Part shown: positions 26,101-36,100 of the stretch, one piece after another
Numbering within the stretch: the first letter of the stretch is position 1
Layout: each line of letters starts with the position of its first letter
NCBI GenBank assembly: GCA_026225945.1
Contig: JAMJFZ010003746.1
Span: 2,649,001 to 2,713,000 of the forward strand
DNA: 64,000 nucleotides
Direction of reading: 5' to 3'
From: Cricetomys ansorgei
Lineage: Eukaryota > Chordata > Mammalia > Rodentia > Nesomyidae
Position numbers and translations under genes: made by a program
The notes under the pieces: generated by a model
What the model was told of the DNA's origin: nothing
The model's input: the letters and a program-made list of their open reading frames with translations, nothing else
The model's database searches: none

Positions 26101-27075
26101 AAATCATAACAAGCATAAAAGTAGACTTGAACAGATGGAAATATATGAACTCTTCAGGCTTTCGGTAACATTGTCTTCAGGGTATTCTATGAGCATTTGA
26201 AACTGACATCTGCTTCTAGAAAGTGCCTCCCTGCCTTTCTCCCCTTCTCCATCCGTCCAACACAATCAGCGTTTCTTGATACTAATGCTCTCCTGTTAGC
26301 ATCAGTCACATTCTAGAACTGCTGTCCCCTCTGCTGCGCATGGAGGCATTTCAGACAATGTATACAGACAATGTACAGACTATCAGTAAAATGGGTCTGG
26401 GAATGAAGAAGTGGGAAATGGAAACAGTAATAAAGAACACAGGATTTTTCCCTCAGATTGTTCTTGTAAAGTGCGTCTCCATTTTTGAACATGTTTAAAA
26501 AGACATAGAGGAGATGTTATGAAAGAATTCATGTCTCTTGATGAGGATTAAACAAAGACTTCTGAGATCCCTCTGACTCTGGAAATTGGTGGGGAGTTCT
26601 GTTTTATTTTTCAACTATATATATATATATATATATATTATAAATTTAATTGAAAAGTAAAACTCGTATATTAAGGCATACAACATGGTGTTTTGATACA
26701 TTTATACATTGTGGGATGGCTGAACAAGCTAGTTAACATATGTATTACCTTACATACTTAGCATGTCTTCTGCTGAGAACACTTAAAATCTACTCCCAGT
26801 ACCTTTCACCTGTGCTATTATTAACTGTAGTCTCTGCGAAGTACAGTGGATCCTTTGAATTTCCCCTCCTGTCTGGTGTCTTATGAACATCCCCGTAACA
26901 GCCTGACATGCACCATTCTCTGCCCTTGTGAGCTCTGCTTCCACATTCCGTACACAAGTGATGCCATATGCCATTTGCCTTTTTTTGCCGAGTTGACTTC
27001 ACTTAACAAATTATCCTCGAGTTTTATCCACGTAATCACAAATGCAGAACTACTGTCTTCTTTGAAAACTGAGTA

Positions 27076-27126
<51 letters not shown>

Positions 27127-30100
27127 TATAAGAGAAATGGAGACAGATTTATCCATCGATCTCTTGAAACAGTTTAATTGGTCCGTGTCTTGGCTGCTGT
27201 GAACATGGAAGTGCGGGTGTCTCTTGAACATAATGGTTTCAGACTCTCAAGCTAAGTGCCCACAGTGGACATGGTGATCCTCTTGTAGTTATATTTTTAG
27301 CTTTTTTAGGAACTTCTGTACGTCTTTCTCTGTAGACCACCAACAATACTGTACCAGGATTCCTTTTGCTTCACAGCCACACCAAAACTTTGTTATCTTT
27401 TCCGATTTTTAAGATTATTTTTATGTGTGTGCACCACAGGTGTGTCCGGTGCCCACAGAAGTCAGAAGAGGGCATCAGCTCTCCTGGAACTGGGGTTATG
27501 GGTGGCTGTGGGTGTTGGGAACCAAATCTGGGTCCTCTGGAAGAGCAGTAAGTTCTCTTAACCTCTGAGCCATTTCTCTAGCCCCTCTTCTGCCTTTGTG
27601 AGGGTACACATTCCACCTGGAGTGAGGTGACGTCTTGTAATTCTGATTAGCGTCTTCCTGATGATCAGCCTTGTCATTTGAGTCCAGACTGGGCCATGTG
27701 AGACTCTGCCTCAAAAAGAAAGCAGGGGAGAGATCTAAGGAGTGATGTAGAATGAGAGACAAAGCTACCTCTTAACCCATAGGAAAGGTGGGGGAAGTCT
27801 GTTTTCTTTGCTTAACTGAAGAGTTATTCTGTGGACCTAACGTCCTTGTTAGTTTACCTCCCTGTAAGCAGTATGAGTAGCTAAAGACTCCTCAGGCCCC
27901 ACTTTATAAGTCATCACCTTACTGCTTTGTGCCTTGCCTCGGTTTGCATGCCCTGCTTTTAAGAAGACAGCAGTTGGCCCACGCAGCGACACCACTCATC
28001 ACTATCACTCACTCGAGAAGAATGCAAAAATAATACGTTCTGGCTCAAAAGGCAGTTCCACACTCTATTCATCACTAATGCCTAAGGGCCAAAGAATTGA
28101 TACTGAAGTCCTGTAAACTGTAGTTAGACTTTCGTATGTGTGATTAACAAACAAGTACACGCATTGGTCACCAACCCCAGGCCTGTGTCCTAGAATTAGA
28201 GAATGTGCCCAATAGCTGGAAACCCACTGAGAACTGTGGACTCCAGTGACAGGAGATGGTGCCTGTCACCCATGCTCTGTCAGCTGTGCTGACAGTGTTC
28301 TCGGGTCTGAGGTCTTGACCGGGCAGCTGAAACAAATGCTACAACAGAGAGCGTGTGGTTAAAGGCCCTGCTGTGTTGTTTTAGTTGATGTTTTAACAAA
28401 ATACAGCCCAGCATTGTTGCCAGGCACTTTTGTTATGAATCCCACTGTTAGTGATCGCACGGTCCATTAAATTAACAGGTGATAATGAGTCTGTATTTGA
28501 AATGATGAGGCTTGTCTCGTCTGTTTATCAAATCCTAATTTGTAGTGAGTGGCTCAGAACACTTTATTTAAATTATCCTGTTTATGCAAGGAGCCGTCTA
28601 TTAAAGAAAGATGGTGCTAGCACCCTTTGAATCAGCGGTTTGAGACTTTTTAGTCTGTAAACCAAAAAGGTTTAGATGCTTGGGTTTATGCTCTTAGCAG
28701 CTCCCCAGGCTCTACTCTAGATGTGTTATTTCTTTGATTGCTTACCGTTGAAACCTAGTAGACTGGTTGTTTTAAAACTATTTCTTCACAAGCAAACACA
28801 TTGCCTTCCAACTATCCAAGAGCACATGGGTCCTCAGGGCTGACTGACATTAGTGAATATTGTAGCTCACTGAATTACACACACACAAAATTAAATTTGT
28901 AGTTGACATACCCAAATACAGTTCCCATCAGAAAAGTAGAAAAGGTTATCCTTCATGCATGAAAACTTATTTAAAAACTAGTCATCTACCAATTAGATAA
29001 GCAAGAAAGTATAAAAACACTAAAGTTTCTTTTATTTCCATCAAAAATAAAATATTTGGGTTTTTTTATTCCAGTGTAAGACCTGTTCTGAGCCAAAACA
29101 GATAACTAGTTCTTCTGCTATCTGTGACAACCCTAAGCTGATCAAACCTGTGCCTGTGAGACCTGGCGGCAGCCAGGGACTGCGAGAACCTCTGCCCGGC
29201 AAGGTACGAGTCCTCTGCTTTTTTAAAATTTTTAATCATTTTTTATCTTTTGAAATTAAAGTATAATTACATCATCCTCCTTTTCTTTTCCTCCCTCCAA
29301 CCCTTCCCATTTAAACTCCTCTTGTCGTCTCTCAAATTCATGGCCTCTTTGTCTTTAATTCCTAATATTATACATTCCTAAATATATAATATAACCTGTT
29401 CAGCCCGGGTTATGTTCTGTGTGTGTACAGTGTTCCTTGTATGTGCATGTTTTCAGGGCTCTCCTGCTCACGTATTCCTCAGCTGCCTGCAGCTCTTTGT
29501 CTAGGAGTGAGGCCTGTATGCTCTCCCCTTCCATGTCAGCGTGCCTTCTGTTGGTGTCACGCCTCTCTATTCACAAGAGCTAAGAAATGAAACATCCTAA
29601 ATGCCCTTCAGCTGACAGATGATAATGGCACGTATACACTGTGGAATACTGTTTAGCTTAAAGAAAAACGACATTGGCAGGTATATGGGTGGAACTAGAA
29701 AAGATAATATTGAGTGAAGGAACCCAGACCCAGAAAGACAAATGTCGTGTGTTCTCTCTCATCTGAGGCTCCTAGCTCCAGATCTCCCAATCTGAGTATA
29801 TAACCTGGAGTAACTACAGAAACCAGAAAAAAAAAATCCTGCTTTTATCTGTGGCATCGCTGGGATTCTCAAAGAGCTGTACCCACGTAGTGCAGGGCAG
29901 GGCCTGGCACTGCCAAGGGACACCGAAGGTTAGTGGAGAAAGGCAGTCTTGCTGCCCGCGTGTCTCACTAGACAATGGTGCTCTTCCTTGACTGCTCAGT
30001 TCACCACACGCTGTGCTGGGACTGGGGAGATGGAACTCCTTAGAAGATCAGACATTTTAAAAATGAGTATCAGGAGACATAAGCATAGCCTACCTGGTCC

Positions 30101-33100
30101 GTATTTTTCTGGGATAGGTGGCTTCTCATGCCACTGGAAGAGCAGCCACCATGGCAGCACAATAAAATGTAACATTTCTGAGCACCAGGAGCAATGCCAG
30201 GCATTGGGTGTGCAGCATGGAGTGCCTGTTCTGGATTAGCTCTGGGCCAGGGAGTAGTCTACGCTCCACAGGCTTGTGGCGGTGTGAGTGTTGTGTGCTG
30301 TGCAGAACAGTACAGCAGGGACAAAATGTACTGATTAGCAGGGTCCATTATCGATCGTAAAGAAAACGTGTCTGCTCTTTTATCGTAGTTATTCCTGAGT
30401 AAAGAGGTGTTTGTCAAGGAATTAGTTTAAACAGTTCTGAAAATGAGCATGATCCAGAAGACTGACCAATGAAAATCTTGTATTGAGTTTTTCAAAAAAC
30501 AAAAGTATTTTCTAACTTACTTTAGCTTTTTTTGCTTTCCATGAGAATTTTTTATTTCATTTTAAGTAGAGAAACTAAAATACATTGACTTTAGAATGGA
30601 GCTTATGTTGTCAAGCAGGAGGTGTAGAAGTACGGCGGGCTCGGGAGCGGTGTAGTGGCCAGGACGAGGCATCGTGTGCACCTGGTCCTTGCACTAACAT
30701 TAGGTTAAAACCCTCATTTTTTTCCAGCCTAGCCCCTATGATTCTGTGAAAACCCACCAGGAACCTGGAGCTCTTACATCTGCTTGTTCTCAGTGCATTT
30801 TGTACTCGGCAGCTCTAGATGGACCCAGGTGCAGAGGCTGTGAGGTATATGCAGTCTTAAACTGGGGGGTGTAATTCTGTACCTTTGTCTGTGAACTGCA
30901 GACCCCTCCAGGATCATGTGCGTGTCCTATCAATTGGCCAGCTACTGTGGTGTAACTTCAGTCTTGGGGGCAGGGACAGGAGAATGTTGTGAAGATACTA
31001 GACATTTCAAAGGTCTCAGGCTTTTCAAGTTAATAAACTTCACCCTTTCACTGATCCTTTGTAAATAAAAGAAGTTAGCTGAGTTATGCTCTGCAGCCTC
31101 CCCTTCCCACAACCCAACTTATGTGAACCTATTTTGGGATATCTTTTTTCCCCAGACCTTGGACCCTGAGCCCCAACACTTATCTTTGACAGCTCTTTTT
31201 GGGAAACAAGACAAAGCTCCCTGTCAGGAAACTATGAAACCCTCCTGGATCTTCTCCCACCATCACCACCACCAGCAGCAGCTGCGAGAGAAGCTTCCAG
31301 TTCATCAAGGGCTTGCATGCTCCCTGTCCTGTGAGGAGCCCAGAAAGCTCCTGGAGAAGCAGTTGTGCCCAGCCATTCAGAAACTCATGGTGGGGAGCAC
31401 AGCACCACACCTCCTGCCGCAGCACCCTGAACAGTGGCCCTGTGGAAGTGGCAGCCCCAGTCCCGCAAGCGGGGTGCTTCAAGGTCATGTCCAGCTGGGG
31501 TCCCCCTGGAATGGGGGGACTGCACATGGTGCACAGAGCTCTTGCAGAAGCCACAAGCTGTTAGAGCAGCTTCAAGGTGCCTCCGGGACAGCACATAAGT
31601 ATAACCCCTGTGCACCTGCCTGCCCAGCTGTGGCCACTCAGGTGATTCCAGGCCAAAGTGTGGCCCAGTCACAGTTGGTATATTTCAGTGGCCCCCTTCC
31701 ACCTCCCACACCAGGACATCAAGCTCTCAGGAAGGAGCCATGTGCACTACCAACACAAGCGCTGCCCCTCTCTGGCAGCCAGGAGAGCAGCCCCAGTGTG
31801 CTCCCTGCTCAGGAGCTGCTGAGAAAGCTCCAGGTAGTACGACATGAGCAGCAGCTACAGGCAGCCCCCCGGCCAGCCTTGGCAGCCAGGTTCCCCGTGT
31901 CAGCCCAGGGCTCAGAGACAGAAAAGCCCTTGGAAGCCTGGGTCAGCAAGACAGCCAGCATGGAGAAACAGGTTCCTCTTCTGCAGGTAAATATGTACTG
32001 GGGAGAACGCTGCTGCGGTGCTGCAGTGGAACTCGCAGCTGGCTGCTGTGCTGCAGGGGACATGCATCACATGGGTTTCTGTTTAGAGTGGCCACCCAGA
32101 ACCCCTTCAGTGTGTCTCTTTGTCTCTCATCTTGCCTTTCTGCCTGCAGAGAGATGCTTCCCTCTGCTTACAGTCTGGCGCTCTTCCCACCACTTAGAGG
32201 TAGTTTGTAGAGTTAAATCTGTGTCATAAGGCCTGAAGACCAGCACAGATGTGGAAAAACACCTAGTCTTTGACTGCGAAGAGCCATGGCAGTTGGCGCT
32301 AACATTCTGGGATGTAACATCTGGCTGGTTCTTGGGTTTTGTCTTGTGGCTGATTGATTATTGCTTGCTCATTGACTCTGCATTATTTTGAGTGCTTCCT
32401 ACATGTTAGTAGCCACTTTACTACACAGTAGTGGAGAAAGCAGACTCCATATCTCTGCAGCCAACCATCTTGTGGGTTCTTGAAGTAAACAGAAATAACA
32501 GTAAAGATACTACTGTTTTTATTGCCTTCTAAGTAATCAACATTATGAAGACCAGGCAGGAACATGTGTACCCACCCACACACTGCCAGAGAAGGGAACA
32601 TAGTATAGTTTCTAGAAATAGTGTCTTTCTGGGAAGATGGTTGTCTGAAACCCAGTGGTAGCTGGAGTAGTAAGAAGCCGAGATCTGCTGTCATCTGCCT
32701 GTAGTGGCTTCTGAAGATCTGCACAGGTCTGTTTCCTTTGGATTGACACCGAGTCCCTGAAAATGTGCTGACTTTAAAGACTGGAAAGTTCCCCCTACTT
32801 ATTTTGTGTGTATAAAACCTTTTGACATGTTTTATCACATAGTTCATAGTAGGTCCTCAGAAATGGTTCACAGTTAAGTTTAAGCAGAGGCCCTTGGCGC
32901 ACCATGTGTGTTTGAGTGTGTGAGCAACATCAAGATGCTCTTTACTATGTCCCAGATGCAGGTGCTTTCTGTTGCAGCTGAGGCTTCATCCTCACTGCGG
33001 TAGGTATTCCCCTTTCTTGAGGGCCTGCTGCTCATTTCTCTCTGCTGATTTAGAATCAGAAAATCAGGGTTAATAATCAGACTTAAATTTCCCATATACA

Positions 33101-36100
33101 ATTCTCTTTGTTTTTAGTTCTCACAAATGTCAGGAACCAAATAAGGAAAGTGTACATTCTGTCAGCCCACGCTGTGCTCTTCCTGATGCTGCGACTCCTC
33201 CCCTTGGAAGCGTCAGCTCTCAACACCTCTCCTTGGGATATCAAATAGCGAAAGCTAAAAAGAAACAACAGCCTGTCTTCCTCTAGGCCATTTTCTGCCC
33301 CCAAAGATGCCAAGGGAGTGATGATAAAATTATAGCCACTTCTACACTGCCGCTTCTTTGCTTCCTTCTTAGGAGTTTTGGAGTGCTTTTAGGCTGAGAA
33401 ATAAGATACCTTTTTACCTGAGTTAGAGACACATGGTAGCTGTAGGAGTCGGTCAGACCCAGTTCAGAATGTCACTTGCATAACTGAGAAAGCCATTTGA
33501 AAACTTAGTTTTAGATCTGCCAGCCAAGGGAATCAGATAGACTCAGCAGACAGATGGGTCACAGTGTTCCAGCTCCATTCACGCAGACCTTGCTGTCATC
33601 CCATGACCTACCCCCTCACCCTGTCCCCACCCCCGCGCCAGCTAGGAGGAGAAGGCAGGCTCTCTGTAGATGAGCAGAGAAGGACCAGAGGGGGCAAACT
33701 CAAATCACAGTTCCTCCTAGTGACGGGGAGAGGCAGCAGATGTCAGCACTGTCTTCTGGAAGAGCCAGGACTGGGAGCTATGTGTGCCTCTGACAAGCGT
33801 GTGATGCTACTCCCACAGGTGATAGGACCTAGGGTCAGAGCAGCGGACAGTGCTGATAAAACCAACAATCCTAAATGTATGTTGCCTGAAAAATAAACTC
33901 TCTCCCAGGGCTCAAATTTTATATGCAGAGGTCATGGCGTCAGCAGGTGGCTCCAGAGCTGTGTAGTAACCACCGCAGAAACAGTGAAAACAGACCTGAT
34001 AGTGAAACAGAAACAGACCTGTCAATCTTCCCCACCCACAAGATCTGGAGTGATTTCACTGAGCACCCCTCTACCACTCGACTCTGGAGCTACATTTTGG
34101 GGTTGCTTTCTAGCCCTGCCTTATGCACATGCCTTTGCTGTGAGCAGAAATGTCCCCGCTCAGTGGCTTCTCTGCTCATGCCCCTGTGGTTTTCACACAG
34201 TCCACCTGTGCCCCTCTGAGGGAGACTGATAATGGGCTCCTGCCCCTGGGAGGCCAAGAACTTCCCGCTGCCTCCTCCAGCCTCCTTCTGCCCCTGCAGA
34301 ACTGGGAATCCTCCACCATGGCCAGCAGGCCCCTCACCAGGCTGCAGCTCCAGGAGGCACTGCTGAACCTCATCCAGGTAAGACTTGACCAAACGGTAGG
34401 CACCATGGCAGACTGAGTTGACCAATGCCTTCTTTGGACTTCTTTACTCCATAGAGTAAGCTCCCTTCCTCCAACAGCTTCTAAACAGTTAACTGGATGA
34501 TATTTAGAATACTACTTGTGGCCTGAGATGTCTCAAGCCTTCAAGAGATTTGTGACTTGGAGAAATGAGTAAGGCCTCCTAGCTGCCAGCTGCCAGAAAA
34601 GAAGGGAGCATGTGATGAATAATCGGCCATCCAGAGCACTCTGGGAGTTCACTATTGGGAGCAGTCATACAGCTGTCTTGGGCACACTGCAGTCTTAAAG
34701 CAGCGCGCCTATGATTGCTGTGAACACAGTCCAGCGATGGTTCTGAAACCTGCTGCTCAGAACAGGACAGAATGATAGGATTCCTTGAGCGTCTCTGCTC
34801 TCCTGTGGTGTAGCTCAGACAGAACTGTGTGCCGGGCACTATTTTAATAACTCATTCAATGCGTATAGGAAATCCTGCTAGATGGGCCAGTGAGATCAGG
34901 TAAAGTGCTTGCTGCCAAGCCCTATCCCTAGCCACATCCCTAACCCTAACCCACATAATGGAAGAAGAGACTCCAGAATGTTGTCTTCTGACACGTGTGT
35001 GTCATGGCATATCAACCCCTACACACATGCATACCACACACACACACACACTAAATGGGTGTAAAAAAATTTAGACCCTCTTGTTTGTCTTATAACACAG
35101 ACAAAGAAACTGAGGCTTATGTTTGGTCTGGTGTTACACTGAGCCTGGCTGCAGCCTCTCCTGTTGTGTGGACCGCGTAAATTAATGTTATAAGACTAGA
35201 CTGCCATGTAGCAAAATATGCTCCCAAGTGAATAATAGGCCTTGGAAAGGGTAATGCTCGAGGCTGCCCAGAAGCAGACACCTCCACTGATATGTTTGAG
35301 AATCCTCTTTGATGTTCTTGGAAGTGTGTGCAGAGCTCTGCACAATCAGCCGGCTGCAGGAGAGCAGGCCAGTCTTTGCCTTTGTCTGGTTCTCCTGATG
35401 CTCTTGTTGGTGTTCAACCCCTATTAGTGGCAACATTTCTAAGATAACATGTCTTAGAACAAAAAGAATGGGGCTGGAAATGAGCATTTGGAAGTAGAAT
35501 AGAAATCTGATATAATTGAGCCTTCCTGACTTAATTATGTCACTAATCCTAAATTTGTACTAAAATAAAAATATGGCCCATATATTCACAATAAGTTCAT
35601 GAGAACTTAGAACAAATACTTGCTAATTCCTTTACCAGAACAACAGGGAAATGTATAAGTAAGTTTATTATGATATAAATAATAAAATATAAAAGTAAGT
35701 TTAGAATTTAAAGATTCTTGCTTTTTCTGGCTCATTCCACTCTGATCACATTACCCCAGTGTGTATGTTGTGACTTAGACGTTTCAGTCCTCTTCCTCTC
35801 TCCTCTCTGCATTTCACACTTCTCCATGCTGTGGATTTTGTCTTCCTGAGTGCTGAAAGCACTCAAGGCATCTTCGTAGGAAAAGCAGAAATAACGTTTC
35901 TTTATTGGTGGTGTGAGAGTGACACTGACTGATGTGGGTGGAGAGGAGTAAACCTGTGAGGGTAAACGTAGGTGACTTTGAGGGGAAGCCCCTAGCACCA
36001 AAGAAAACCACTGATTAGACCCAGAGTTCTCTCCCCACCTTACTCAGGCAGAAAAACTCAGAGACTCTAGAGCTGTACATTTGCCAAGGCAGGAGACTTC

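Larger units (their letters stand above)
26640..27680 (-). mobile_element. Ancient LINE-1, 3' part, antisense
   Basis: The + strand reads as the reverse of an old mammalian LINE-1 3' region, in the expected order: 'ggtgttttgatacatttata', 'ttattaactgtagtctctgc', 'cttcacttaacaaattatcc', 'tcttggctgctgtgaacatg', 'atttttagcttttttaggaa'. A B3 interrupts at 27405-27585, after which 'gtgaggtgacgtcttgtaat' continues the same order. The protein frame is decayed; it is not functional. Confidence 0.75.
25569..29074 (+). other. Dcp1b intron 5
   Basis: Contains a B1/B4 and a B2-type SINE back to back (25805-26100), a TA microsatellite (26616-26640), an old minus-strand LINE-1 3' part (26640-27680) with a TG repeat and a nested B3, and otherwise unremarkable sequence to the acceptor. 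Confidence 0.8.
29204..31155 (+). other. Dcp1b intron 6
   Basis: Holds two LINE-1 pieces in opposite orientation meeting near 29565 (see both entries). From 29900 to 31155 I recognise nothing except the pyrimidine-rich acceptor. Confidence 0.75.

Noticed and set aside
31987..32229. Extension of Dcp1b exon 7 past 31986 to a stop at 32229
   Set aside because: Family similarity stops exactly at the gtaaat donor. A retained-intron isoform is possible but not supported by sequence.
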